Assembly: GCF_016802725.1 (NCBI RefSeq)
Contig: NC_052676.1
Location: 1,629,433 to 1,693,432 of the forward strand
Length of the DNA stretch: 64,000 bases
Source: Solenopsis invicta
Taxonomy: Eukaryota > Arthropoda > Insecta > Hymenoptera > Formicidae
Direction: 5' to 3'
The notes below the pieces were generated by a model. That model was not told the origin of the DNA. It searched no databases and saw only the letters and a list, made by a program, of their open reading frames with translations. The translations under genes and the position numbers were made by a program. The first letter of the stretch is position 1; each line of letters begins with the position of its first letter. Of the stretch, positions 23,371 to 36,400 are shown one piece after another.

Positions 23371-23516
23371 CGAAATAAATTTTCGGTCTTGAAACACAAT
23401 TCTAAGTTGAACGAGAATTAGTAATATCACGTTATTAAATTGACTTTTATTTTAATAATTAAAAATCAATTTTATAAATTGAAAGAATTGTGTTTCAAGA
23501 TCGAAAATTTATTTCG
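23371..23516. mobile_element. MITE-like element with 33-bp terminal inverted repeats
   Basis: The left end CGAAATAAATTTTCGGTCTT (to 23403) is mirrored at 23484-23516 with one mismatch over 33 bp. The AT-rich centre is partly self-complementary. The element has 146 bp and no ORF. It lies in the 23.4-kb intron. Confidence 0.8.
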
Positions 23517-23683
23517 GCGCACACTAACGTAAAAAGGTATATGAAATCACTAAGATCTAGCTATGACAGATTGGTAAGAATTTCAATTCTTTTTTTAGAA
23601 AAACAAATTTTTTTTATTGGATTTCCGTTGCTTTCTATTTTAATTAATCAAATGTGTATCTCATTATAAAATAAGATTTAAAT

Positions 23684-23721
23684 AAAAAGTCCTCATTATA
23701 CCCTATAAATAAGGACTTTTT
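23684..23721. repeat. Short perfect-stem hairpin
   Basis: AAAAAGTCCT (23684-23693) pairs with AGGACTTTTT (23712-23721). Inside, TTATA pairs with TATAA round a CCC loop. It is a compact 38-nt stem-loop of unknown role. Confidence 0.6.
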
Positions 23722-24069
23722 GAACATTTATTTTTTTATATGTGAGGTCATTCATAAATCTTTCTCTGGTCTTTATAAATTAACTCTAATAAAAAATACA
23801 CAGAAAAAAACGATTTCTTTGACCTTAATCAATTTTATTGTAGCTAAACAAATTTTCTGAAAAAACGAATGTTTGAATCAATAAATAGTAGTGTTATTTT
23901 CGTCAAATAATAGACGTTTGAATAAAACAACAATATTTTTATTGAAACAAATAATGTTTTGTACACGTTGTTTCGGTAAAACAACTTTCAGTCAAATAAA
24001 TGGGAATGCTAATTCCAATGAATCTTTTTTCTATGTATTTGTGAAATTAAAGTTTCTTTATGAAATATT

Positions 24070-24195
24070 GACAAAGCCTCAGATAAAAATAAAGAAACCT
24101 TTCTTGTGACATTCCTAATACGTAATAATCGGGACCTCATCAGATAAAAATAAGCAAATCTTCCTTATTGCATTCCTATAACAGTAAATAATGAT
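24070..24195 (+). repeat. Short tandem duplication, two units of about 62 bp
   Basis: CCTCAGATAAAAATAAAGAA, then ACCTTTCTTGTGACATTCCT, is followed by CATCAGATAAAAATAAGCAA, then ATCTTCCTTATTGCATTCCT. Each is followed by TAATA/TAAATAAT and an ATCGGG/ATCGAGG motif. Confidence 0.65.
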
Positions 24196-24467
24196 CGAGG
24201 CTTCATGTTACATAAGACCATTCTCAATAAATTTCTACACAAATTGCAATGTAAAATATTTGTTTACAATCAATTTTTTTTAAACGACACATGCTGAGAG
24301 AAATATTTGATGAGATAAACCAAAGTTAAGTTAAATATCGATCAAATGAATTTTATAATTATAATTACTAAATGTGTAATTATTTTGTAGCCTTAACCAA
24401 ACAAGTGTTTTCATACAACTTATAATCAAATGTAGCTAAGTTTTGGGTATAACATTCATGATCATTA

Positions 24468-24955
24468 CACAGAGGGAAAAAAGTTTCTTTAGATTCAGTA
24501 AGTATTCCTATTTAACTGAAATTTGTTTCATTGAAATAATCTATGCTTATGCGAAATATTATTTGTTTGAATAAAAATTGTGTTGTTTCGTTAAAAAAAT
24601 CTCAATCATTTGACAAAAATAACACTATTATCTCAAGTAGTGCCTTTCAACCAAATAATATATTATTTCATTACAATAACTAATATATACAAACAATGAA
24701 ACAAAAAATTTATTTATATAAAAATGGCAAAATATATTATTTACAATTAGTCAAAGATATTATATCTTTCATTTCAAACAAATGATTTATTTAAGACAAA
24801 GATTTCAAATAATCGTACTTATTGATTCAAGCATTGGTTTATTTGGACCATTCCAAATAACAAATTTGTCTGAATACAATAAAATTTATCAAGTTTGAAA
24901 AAATCGTTTTCTCCATGTATTTAACTAAACGTTTGATCAATATTTCTCTCCGTGC
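24468..24955. mobile_element. Family E element (CACxGAGAGAAAA ends), copy 1
   Basis: Begins CACAGAGGGAAAAAAG and ends ATTTCTCTCCGTG (its complement is CACGGAGAGAAAT). The AT-rich interior is built from repeated AAATAAT/ATTTGTTT words. 488 bp, no ORF. Confidence 0.6.
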
Positions 24956-25445
24956 ACTTCGCGAGACTTGTTCGTCTTTCACGCAAATATCACGGAGGCA
25001 TCGCGACAGCCTGAGATCCAAGATTTCCCCGGCGAGAGATCGAAGGTGTAACAAATCTCTGCAATTACCAAGCAAAGATTCGATGTACGCGAAGATAACA
25101 AACACGGTTATTCGTTGTAGATACGTAACGGCAATTACGCGATTAACGATTATTCCGGTTTGGCGCGGTTAATCAATTGCTCAAGAATAATTGGTTACGG
25201 CAGTTTGATAGCCATTTATTTGGACTGCCATTCAGGCGAACGAGAGTGGAGCCGAGAAGGACCGGCAGGAGGAAAGGGACGTAGAGGTTCACTTCGGACG
25301 ACCCGGTGACCTCCTGAGCGTAGATTTACCGGTGGACGGTCTTGCTCGAGGGTCCTCTCGAAGGAGCGAATCCTGCGGTCGTAATTCACCGCGGTTACCG
25401 TTAAACGGAGAAAAGAGCCTAACGCCGCCGCCAGCAGCGAGAAGC

Positions 25446-25454
25446 CGAGAGAGA

Positions 25455-25499
<45 letters not shown>
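25446..25499 (+). repeat. (GA)n microsatellite
   Basis: A GA run with two AAG interruptions, perfect from about 25462 to 25499. Confidence 0.97.
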
Positions 25500-25502
<3 letters not shown>

Positions 25503-25796
25503 TGTTACCGCAGTGAAGGTACAAAAATGCGGCTGCCCGCTGCCAGGAGAGTGAAAATGGCCGCAGCGTCTCTCAACCACAGCGACTCGTTCGCGACATA
25601 ATAGCAGACTCTTCTGTATCATGCATATATGCAGCCGCAGAGCCATAAGCCATGCAAGACGGCCGGTGGCTTCCGCTGACGGTGCGCTGACGGTCTAACA
25701 CGCGCGTTCGTGCAAGCCTAACGATAATGGATTCCTCGCGTTCCTCTACGCGAGTCATCTCGGAAATTACCCGGCTACAGAGGCATCATAATATCC

Positions 25797-25798
<2 letters not shown>

Positions 25799-25828
<30 letters not shown>
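25799..25828 (+). repeat. (GA)n microsatellite, 30 bp
   Basis: Perfect GA run. It is 300 bp from the GA run at 25446-25499. Confidence 0.97.
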
Positions 25829-25831
<3 letters not shown>

Positions 25832-26719
25832 TCTAGACAATTGTAAAAAAAAAACAATTATATCCGTGAGCCGAGACAAATCTCGAGCAGGTGCGAGTTG
25901 CCGTTTCTCCCGTTTCTACTGGCAGCTAGTCCGTTAAATGGAACGGAAGCGTGTTTTGCTTGGTTGTAAAGTGTCCTTTTTCACAGTTCTCGCACGCGAG
26001 ATAATTATCCGTTTCAGAACTAGTGTTCCGCGCGGGCCGCGCCCCGCGTGTCGGCAAGTACCACTTATGATTTGTGTAATCGCGCGTGCGGGGAAAAAAA
26101 GAGCAGGGCGGGCGAAAATCGGGTTATGAGGCCTAGATCAATGTAATCAGTCGATTAAATAGTTTTATAGGGACGTAGGAGAGAAAACCGTATATCGAGC
26201 AGTTTCTAATAAAAGAAAGCCAGAAGACGGGCGAGAGGACAGGAGATCGAGGGAACGAGAGAGAGAAAGGGGGGGAAGCCGCGTGTATTCACCTGGAACG
26301 ACCTGTAAGAGGTGGAAGCGATAGCAGCCGATATACCGTTAGCACCAAGGAAAACCGACGTGTCAAACCGGTCGAATTTTTGGCGCGCGCGATTGCACGT
26401 AAGCGCGGCCTGTGCCGTTTCGCAATCTTATGCAAACGCAATCCCGCGTGCGTGTGCGTGCAGCCGAAGGTGCAACGAAGGTCAATGCGCCCGTTTCTCG
26501 AATCGGCGCGTCCGTCGTCGCGAATTATTTTTCTCCTCTCCATGGGAAAGCGACGCGCAGGGTGTCCCAGCGCGCGCGACACGTCCCCTTTTCAATATGC
26601 AGTTACATATCTTCCTTCAAAATCAACTACTAGGTGTTTGCTCCAGTTGACTTGCCTCATTTTCCCGGTATGCGGAAGAAACGGTATCAAATATCGATAT
26701 CAAATAAAAATTTCGAGGA

Positions 26720-27167
26720 GGTAACCACTTGATGTAATCGTGGAATGGTGTCTCCGAATCATTATGAAATCTTTGTGAAATCCTCATATATGATAAAATC
26801 ATGTATGATTATCATAAAATTTGATAAAATTAGAACAAGCTTTTAGCTTTTGTAATCAATTTTTATGTTATCTTTAAAAAAAAAGATTATCAAAAATTGT
26901 TATAATCCTTTTATTAGAAAAATCTTTCTATCTATCAATCATAACGGATCCCAATAAAGTCTTGAATATCTATTTTCTGAGTGGTTAGCCCTCAATTTAA
27001 TTGTATTTGAAAGAAATTAGTAAAAGATATTTCTAGTCAAACAAAATCATTTTTCATCGCAAGAAATCTGATAATTATATATGCAATCACGACAAATTAT
27101 TGTAAACTCAAATGAAATCAAATAAAATCATGTAAACTGTGAGACAACATTTTAGCTAGTGGTTACC
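26720..27167. mobile_element. MITE-like element with GGTAACCACT ends
   Basis: GGTAACCACT (26720-26729) and AGTGGTTACC (27158-27167) are perfect inverted ends, and CGAGG-like bases flank both sides. 448 bp, AT-rich, no ORF. It lies in the 23.4-kb intron. Confidence 0.65.
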
Positions 27168-29147
27168 CCCTCGTTAGTATTAAATAGTACTATTAAAAAA
27201 ACTTAATTAAAACATTGCCAATTTCTATTTGATATTTTTTTCTCTCGGTTCATTAATTATTTTTGTTGAAATAAGAATATATTTTTCTCTAAAACTATAC
27301 AAAACTCTTCATGGAAACAAATTATACTTCTATACCTTTTTAATTAAAAAACACAAATTTGCTTTTAATGGAAATCTATTCACTAGCAAAAGTTTTCACC
27401 GCCAATTAATTTTTCCTTAAATAATTATATTTGGTAAATTTAAGTAAGATAAAATAAATATCTCTCAGTATTTCACGTGCTAAAAATAATATTACTTTGT
27501 GATATCGTTATATAAAAAAATAGTAAGTTTAACAGCAAGTTTTGCAAAGCTTCAGCTTCAACGTAACAGACAATTACAGCTCGCGTATTTCCGCTTCCCT
27601 TTCCCGAACAATTTTCTTGCTATCTCGCTGATATTTTCCGTCGAGGTAACTGAATTTTGCTAAAATCCGACTTCCAGTCGTAAGGAGATCAATCAACCGA
27701 AATGAAACTTTCGCCGCGGAGCGAGATCGGGACCTCCCTCGTCTCGGTAAAACAGATGTAATCCTTACGTATTCACGTCCGCCACAAGGACCCTTAATTA
27801 CTCATTAAGAACGTCATCCGCAAGCAGCGCCTTTATAACTGCACATACGTTACCGACAGGCGACGCCATTTAATCGTCTCGTTGCGGGACGAAACGAAAG
27901 CCCTTCTCCTTCGCCACTCTCCCTTCGCATCTCCATCTCCCCGAGACGGGCCCTGACAAATTAGAGACACTCGCGGGCTTTAATGAGTTTTGGTCCTAAT
28001 TAAGCCCGGAGACTCCGGCGAGCGTCAATACGTAAAGTTAACTGAACGGCAACGCACGAATAATCCGGGCGAGCGCGATAACACGTAATTTTCATTAATT
28101 GGCTTTTGCGCGAGTAATCGCGTCAGCTGCGTAACTGACGGTACTACGGAAGCCCGATGAATTTTTCAGCGACTCCTCAGAAAGCAGAGAAAGAGAGAAA
28201 GAGAGAGACTGCTACGTATCCGTAAGAAAGCTCTCCCAAAAATGACTGATCTGCCACGCGAAACTAAGCTGCTGCCTTCCTCGCGCGAAAAGCGATTCCC
28301 TTCGAGCGTTATTAGCTCCTCGAGAGTCAAAAGCTCCTCGAGAGTCTTTCGGGAAAGAGGCGCCGTAGCACTCGGGGAAACTTTGATTTCACAACTTTGA
28401 ATTTTCACGCGCGTTTTACGCGACGCGCGGCGGCGAAAATTCATTCGGGGGAAAAGCGGAAAACTCCGGGCGGGCCACTTGGAGCGAATCGAGCGGAAAG
28501 TTGCTCTCTTCGTTCGCCGACAATGGACGGAGGAAATAGAGAAAAGAAACAGGAAGTCCCCGTCAAAAAAAAAAGTCCGCGGAGATTTACGCGAGCAGCA
28601 AGGAAAGCTCGGAGAGAAAAGCCTCGTTCGAAGATCGGGAAATTGAGTTTCCCGGGGAGATCTTACTCCTCTTTCCCCTGCCTGCCCCCCACTCTCCCTC
28701 CCTCTTTCCGAAACTCCGGCGCTCATTTATTTATCTCCCGTAAAGGATGCGCGAGCACGTACGCGATCGAAATGAAATTTTTAATAAATAAATAGCGCGC
28801 GCCTCTAGAAATTCACGGAGATAAATGCGTGCATCGGCAACGACGTGCTCGGTTTTCCGATGAGATAGCCTGAAAATTGCATCATCCGCCCGCCCCGGAG
28901 CATCCCCAAACGAGTCGAGATTGTAGTACCTACGAGTTTAATGACCCGGGAACGACTACCGCGGCCCTATGAACTTTACAAGTACCAAAAAGTTTGCGCG
29001 TTCGCGGAAGAAAGTTGCGAGCGCGTTCAGTTCCGCTCGTACGTTCCGCGGCTGTAAAAATTCAAAACGCAAGACGCACGTTGTGCTCTCGAAAAGCGAG
29101 AGTAAAGACTGCGAAAGCCCCGTTCACGATTCCGAAACGTCGAGAGT
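27168..29147. other. Intronic sequence, no gene seen
   Basis: AT-rich to 27540, then GC-rich. The 187-codon minus frame at 28166-28726 is Arg/Ser-rich and unsupported. Confidence 0.55.
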
Positions 29148-29552
29148 CCTATGTGCGCTACAATATTCCTAGAATATATTATACGAATATTATTAAAGAT
29201 TAAAATAATATTCCGAGAATATCATTCAATATTTTTAATATTACTATACTATATTAATGTTATATGGATATAACCGGATATCCGTGGAATATTATAAAAA
29301 TGTTATTTTCGTTCAAAAATTAATGTAAATTATAATGATTATAATGCATAAAATATTCATAAACTTTGTAACTATTACATTTGAAAGTTATTCTCAATAA
29401 TTTAAAATATTGAAATAAATAATATTCACTTTTCATATAATATTCGCATAATATTATCAGAAGTGGCTATATAACTTTTTATTAATATTAATTAATATTA
29501 ATAATATTTCAAGAGTATTATTTAATATAAAATAACATTGTAGCGCTTATAG
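29148..29552. mobile_element. Dispersed repeat family C, copy 2
   Basis: Ends CCTATGTGCGCTACAATATT and AACATTGTAGCGCTTATAGG are inverted repeats of about 20 bp with three mismatches. The interior is AATATT-rich and similar to 5993-6325. 405 bp, no ORF. Confidence 0.78.
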
Positions 29553-32500
29553 GGAAATTTCGAGAAGGATAGGAGATACGTTCGGAATAAAAAGCTTCTT
29601 TCGACATAATATAATCGATAAGGAAAATTCGGGTAAAATTGAAAGACTGGAGGGATTCGAGCAGTAAGACTCAGAGAGACTTCCCTCACCACGATTCGGG
29701 AGTGACACGATTGTAAAAACGAATCTTCGAAGATTGCGAACGTTCAGGAAAGATCTAAAAATCCTCCGAGAAGATCCCAGATACCCCAGGCTCCGAGATC
29801 CCGTGGCTCGCTAGTGCTCCAAGAGCAAATAGAAAGGAGCACGGTAATTTTCCCGCTCGTGGTGCTCATGCCACGTTGCACCGGGACCGGTTGTGCAACT
29901 GCAGCGCGCGAAACACGGCGCGGCGCGGAGGTGCACGTACATACGTACGTACGTACGTACGCCATTGCGTTGTAGAAGGTCGTAGGTGGTCCCAGGTGGG
30001 TCAGTCGACCAACTGGTTTCCAGCGGCTTCGCGGAAACTACCTGGAAGACCACGTGCTTTCCCGACAGAATAAGTGCAATGCAATCAGCACTCTCCTCCT
30101 TATCGCGGGCGAAGGCCATTACGGCGGAACGAGATATTCGAGTCTCCCAAGTGCGATTCTCATCGAGATTCCCAATCTTATTTAACAAATTCTTAATCCA
30201 ACTCGACCGTTTTCCGAGAGGAGTACTCAGTGTTTCGGCAAGTAACTGTTAGTCTAGACTGAGCAAAAAAAAAAGTTTAAGCAATTTTGTCTTGCTTTCG
30301 AGAGAACGTCGAAGAATTCACTGTTTATCGTTCCTCTCGAAATGAATCGATTCAATTGTCGGTAATATCGAGAATGTCGAGCACTCGTGCGTCCTTTAAA
30401 CCATTCATATAAATGCGGTCTTTATACGGTACGACGGGTGAAAATGTGCGAGGAAAACTATCGACTTGGCGAGAAACGATACGCAATTGTAAAGGAGCGG
30501 AATGCGAAAGATCGCGCCGAACGACGAGAAAGTCGCTTTCGCTCGGCCACTTCAGAGGAGATCGGCCACTCTTCTCGTGGCGAGTCGCGATTAAAACGGA
30601 GCCCGATCCAGGGCCGTACTTTCTACGATGTAACACGATCCTGCCATTTTACACTAATAGATCCAGTATAAAGAAATTTCAAACTCGCAACTCTCAGAAG
30701 GTCGAACAGGTCTCTAACTTCCTTGATTTTCGTATTCGTTTTCTAGTTTTCTAAACCACAGAATATGTTAAAATTGAACAGTTTTAAAAATACAGATGTT
30801 GAAAAGCTTAAAAATTTAACGTGCAACTGTTCGACGAAATCTTTCAAAATTTTCAGCGATTTTTTTTGTAAGAAATAGGAACACTCTCTCAACTCTGCAT
30901 CGCAATAAAACTACATAAATCCCTTTGAATACTTAAAATATAAAACAATTCAGATTTTTGTCATTATTTCTTTAATACATTTCCAATAAAGCGCATTTCT
31001 ACTTTTCTACTTAAAATAATTTTTGATTCAGAAAATTGCCGTTAAATTTATGTTAAAATAATAATTTAATAAAATTTGTATTAAAATGTAATATAAGAAA
31101 AATAAATTTGTACAACTTTTTCATTAGTTTGAAAATAGATGTAAAACATATTTAAGAATTTATAACATTTAAGAAATATTCAAATGTTACAAATATTAAA
31201 AAAATGTTTAAGATAATTGAAGAAAGTTCTTAACGATCTCGAGAAGGCTCTCACGATCCCTTAATGAGCTCTTGACAATCCCAAACACGGGCTATAAAGA
31301 TGTATTGTACAATAAACGTTGGAATTTCTCCTCCGATAAACTGTGAGATTCCGAGTTTTGTAGATCCGAGAATCCATGAATGCGATAATTCAGGCACGTA
31401 AATGACGCTTTTTAGCCGCTGGAAGTGTTTCAGGACTCGGGAGATCGTCAATCGGAATGCCTTGAACCGGCGCGGCGCGCTGAAACGACCGGCTCGAAGA
31501 GGCCATATCGCCGGATTGAAAACTGGTGTTAGCCATCGCGAACGAAGTCGGTTACGTCCGATTTGTTGCGGGGTGAACGATCTCGTTACAGCTTTATGCG
31601 CGATTACAAACCGCGGCCTCGGTCGCAGCGGCGAGAGGAGGCGGGAGAGGGAGGTATCGCCGCCACGCGAAAGCAACCGCGGACGTCTTTAATTATTAAC
31701 TTTCTACGTGTCATTATCGCGGAAAAGCCATGGACGCAGCTGGCATCGGATTGCGAAACACGTACGCAATCCTAACCGGCCACAATAGCGCGTGGCCGTT
31801 TTCGCAGAGAGCACCTCGTGGTAACGTAATATTCTCTAACTGTTCATTTGTAACAGCGATACACGCACGGTTTGTCTCGAACGAGACGTGTCAAACTGAG
31901 GCCGAGTGACTGATGGATGGATAGAGCGTTTATCCGAGTCCTAGAGCAAGCTCTCTAAGAACGGGCAAGTTGATACAGAAAATAAAAAAAACAGAAAAGA
32001 GAGAAAACGTGAAAAAAAACTTACAAAGAAAAAATAGATTCGCTAAAGAAAATAAAAATACAAACTAATCAACAAAATAATAAAAAAATAAAAGAAAATA
32101 ACGATGGATAGTAGGAAGTAATACCACATAATCGGAAATAACATAAAGGTTATAGAAAACAAGCGACGGAAAATAATACGAAGCAAAAATAAAAATGTAG
32201 AGATAAGTACAAAATAAAAATTAACGTGCTGTAGCAAAGAAAATTTTATTACCAAATTAAAAAAAAAATAGCAACTAAAATGTGAATAACTGAATAAGAG
32301 AGAGAGAAAGAGAGAGCGGGATGAATGATTAAAACTCACTCTCTGACTCACTCCCAGTCACTTTGATTTACTCGATTAACCTTCCTGATCGTCCATGAAC
32401 AGTTACTCTCATGCCCGGCCATTACGCTTTTTCTATCGAGAGATGCGAAGTTTTATTATATCCCGATTATCCGCCATTCCTCCTTTCACCGACCATTGCT

Positions 32501-33240
32501 ACGGTTATAGTTATGTTACAAAGTTCAGAATTTGCAGGATCGAGCCAAGGAAATGATTCATCGCGCTCTCGAGCGGAAATATCATGGAAATATTACGAAA
32601 CATTATTGCACGTGATATTTACGCAAAGATACACGCGGGGCTCTTCTCTTGTTACGCGAATTCTATAAAATTAATGTGTAATTAATTTAATGCATCACAC
32701 GTCAATTATTCATTATCGCAGTAGTAATAATAATAATCAATAATGATAACTTTATTAGCTCAATTCGGAATGTTAATATTTAATCGACCCCGATATTATT
32801 TCGATAATATTATATTATTAATAATTCACCGGCGAGAATTATCCCGCCGCGTTTAAACATTATCAGCGGTCGCATGGAGTTTAAGCATAATTTTCTGCTG
32901 GTGGGTAGCGAGAGGGAGGAAAAAGAGGAGGGCGACGGTATCCGCTCGTAATCCGTGGCGCTTTCCCGAAGACGGATCCGTCGCCATCCGTAAACAGGAT
33001 GTTTTTTAACCGTCGGAAAAGGATTCCGACTGTCCCGGGCGGTCGTTGTCGGATTTATTTCGCGTTTTCGCTTTCACCGCCTTCGCGGTCTGCGAGACCA
33101 TCGCCGCCGTCGCCGTCGCTGCGCGTTTTCACCACGGTGCAGTAAAGTTATCACGATCTTTTTACGCGCGTGCCGCCCGTCAAAGCGTGATCTTCAGGCA
33201 TTCAACTCAATTTCTCGCGATTCTATAAAGCCTTCGTTAG
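29553..33240. other. Intronic sequence, no gene seen
   Basis: GC-rich at 29650-30680 and 31250-31960, AT-rich elsewhere. 31970-32300 is purine-rich (long A/G tracts on the plus strand). No feature supported beyond the ACGT run. Confidence 0.55.
29936..29960 (+). repeat. (ACGT)n tetranucleotide repeat
   Basis: GTACATACGTACGTACGTAC repeat, self-complementary. Confidence 0.93.
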
Positions 33241-33465
33241 ACGAACTATAATTTGCAACAGAATTCGAGACATGTCATTACTTTTAATACCCAACTATAA
33301 GAGAATGAGACAATTGAATATTCTATACACAATTTTAAGAGCCACAATCGAGTTATGGCTCGTATAATACAATTTTTTCTCTTCTGTAATTAATTACATG
33401 TATTCATAATTTGACATAAAAAAATTATAAACAAAATTTTGTCGCAAATTATTATGATAAATCGT
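33241..33465. mobile_element. Family D element, short copy
   Basis: Starts ACGAACTATAATTTGCAACA, then GAATTCGAGACA. It ends AAAATTTTGTCGCAAATTAT and TATGATAAATCGT, the complement of the family D end. 225 bp with partly palindromic interior (ACATGTCATTA against TAATTACATGT). Confidence 0.7.
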
Positions 33466-36400
33466 GGGATTTGAAGACGTTTTGGCTCTATCACGGCAGC
33501 TATAAAAATTATCAAAATTTAAAGAGTGCGATTTAAAAATTAGATTTATTCTTTTTTGTTACTATTAGAGTCCATCGTGATCTCTTAAAACAGCGGATAA
33601 GGGAAAACAGTCTCTCGCGCGCAAGATCGCATGGAATCCAATGTATTTAGCGGTACTCGGACAGTTAAACGGGATTTTTCTCACTTTTAGCAAAATTATA
33701 TTTTCACGTGGCGGTAGGAGGAGAAAACGATGGAAAAAACGGCCCGTAACCGCGTTAAAAATTCGCGTCGGGAAATTTATGTTTTCACAAAGCGCGACGC
33801 CGCGCCGCCGCGAAAGATCTCCGTGGAAAAGTCGTAATTCCAGCATTTTTCCCCGCCGTTGCTCGCCGCTTTTCCATTGGGCAGCCACAAAATTACCGAA
33901 TGCACATGAGAGGGAGGAGGGAGGAGAAGGAGCGCGAGCACACGTGCGCCTCTGCAGGAATGGATGTTTTCCTGGCTTCAGGAATCCCGTATGAATATTT
34001 ATGAGCGACCATCTCGACCTGGGCGCGGTGGATGGAATCTACATTCCTCCTCTCGGTTTCCTCTCCCTTCTTTTTCTTCCTCCCTCTCTCCACCTCCTCT
34101 CTTTTTTGTGCCCTCTCCCGCTTCCACGCGTAACAAACTTCTTTTACCTCCTCCTCCTCCTCTTCCCTCCATACTCTCGTCCCCGTCTCCCGCTTGATCC
34201 GTCATAAAATCGTAGTATATTTCCCCGTCAGGAGTATCCTTGAATCGAAGCTCCGGTGAAGGGGATGAGAGGGGCACGACTCCGGAGATTCGAGAGGGAC
34301 AAATAATTTGCATGGTACACTATCTACATCGCGTCGAATTTTAATTCGACAAACTTGACCTTTCGAAATTTTAATCTTTCGTCGGATAAAAATTTAATGC
34401 CGGATATCGGCATCGCGATTATTCTTTTTTTTTTCTTTTTACTCCCAGTGCTTTTATCTCCGATAGAGAGGAGAGCAACGCAGACTCCGGCGAGACCGTC
34501 TTATCGATAATTTCACGTGATACCGATGTTTATCGCAGAAAGAAAACAAAAACAGTCAAAACCAATATTGCAACGTATCACTATCTAATTAACATTTAAC
34601 AATAAAGTAAATTAAAATACTCATGTAAATTATGCAAAATACATATTGTATTACATCAATAAAAATAAATATCGCTAACGATAAAACTAAAAACGTGTCA
34701 AATACAGACTGACCGCAAAAAAGCTGCAAAAAACCGCAAATAAAATGTGGAAAATATGTTAAAGGAGATATTAAGTTATTGTATTAAAAAAAAGATTGGG
34801 CTGGATTTCATGGCTATTCTTAATTTTGAGTATTTAAGAATAACCGTTAGTTCCAACTTGAAATTTTTTTGCGGCCATATATGATGCATTCTTAATTTTA
34901 CTGTCGGTGATATTGCTGGCATTCTTAATGCGATTTACATTTTATATTTTTATAACTGCCGTACGTTTTATGATTTGCGCGATTTTAATTAATTTCGTCG
35001 ACAAATATTCAGTAAAGTTCGATCGCTAATAGCCTATAAATTGTATAAATTAGATCGTATTAAATTAACATAGCGTACAGATTAATAGGCTGAAATAAAC
35101 AAGAGAGAAGGAGGTTAAAAATAATAAATCCGATATTTGTAAAATTTATAAAATAATAAATCCGCATAATTATCCGTACGTTTAATTCGTTTCGTTGTTA
35201 AATATTAATCGGACAGTAAATACCGTGTAATATTAGTTTGGAGCGCGTTGCCGTTTCTTTTTCTCTCTTCGTGCGACTTGGAGATTTATAGTTATTGGCC
35301 ATTGTTCGCGAGCGAATTGTTAATTAACGGTTAAGTAACGCTTGGACTGGCGCGCTCGAATAATGGGACGTTCGTGTGACGGATAACGGTGATACCGCCG
35401 CAGCATCCGAACGCGCGCCGCGACGTTTCCCGGGATCGATCCTGACACGTCACGTGCGCCCATCGCATCACGGTCTCGAAGCGTCACGGTTTTTATTGCA
35501 ATATTTACATCCTGATTTCGTCAACGCGGACGTTTTATCTCGCGCGTCCGATGCAAAACAGCGCGCGCCGCGCCGCGACCGGCGAAATATTTACCTTGCA
35601 ATTCGGACATGTAATAACTCCGGATATTCCGCAGCCCGCGCCGACAGATGCACACCGCACCCGGTTCAGTCCCGTTTATGCAGTCTACCCCCTTGTTTGA
35701 TTTCCACCGGAATATTTTACGCCAATGACGCGCCGCCCTCCTCCTCCTCCTCCTCCTCCTCCCTTTTGCACGAGTTTTTCGATAAATCGAGTGAGCAACG
35801 AGCCGAAAAAAATCGATGCACGTCGATGTTAAATACGCACGTAGCGTTTAAAAAAATAATTCAGAACAACGGTAGACTCGGAGATGTACTTCACGGATTT
35901 TGATCAATTTTTTCACGGTTATTCTGGAGTGCTAAAAAGCAACGATCGCGATTTTAGATGACGACGAATCATTTTCAGACCTCGAAAAACCGATAAGTAT
36001 TGAACAAAACAAGTATTGATTCTTAGTTTTCATGGTGTAGATGATTTTTTCTGCAATATTCTCTTGTTTAATAAAAATTGATTCATCCTGTCACTCTTTA
36101 TACAAAGGCATTAAAAGCGATCGAAAAGTAAATGCTTGAAATAATATTTCAAATTTCGTATAATAACGGAATTTAGTACGAGAGACAATCTGTAAAGCCT
36201 TCACTGTTTAATTATTTTATTTCAATACTTTTATACGCGAAATAATCAGAAGGGTCGATTTGTGTAAAAAAAAAGATATAAATATATATAGAAAATGCAA
36301 GCAAATTATTTGTGTTATCAAAAGAGAAAATTGTGTTTGCGTCTGAGAAATTTTCACGATTCAACTTCTACCATTGTTTGCGCGATGAACGTTATCTGTT

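Larger units (their letters stand above)
24956..26719. other. Intronic sequence, no gene seen
   Basis: CpG-rich with the two GA runs. GCATATATGC at 25622-25631 is a local palindrome. No gene. Confidence 0.55.

Noticed and set aside
28166..28726. 187-codon minus-strand open frame
   Set aside because: Arg/Ser-rich composition artefact with competing plus-strand frames over the same bases.
35376..35903. 175-codon plus-strand open frame
   Set aside because: CpG-rich block, a serine run from a (TCC)n repeat, no recognisable domain, no splice or promoter context, and inside the intron of a minus-strand gene.
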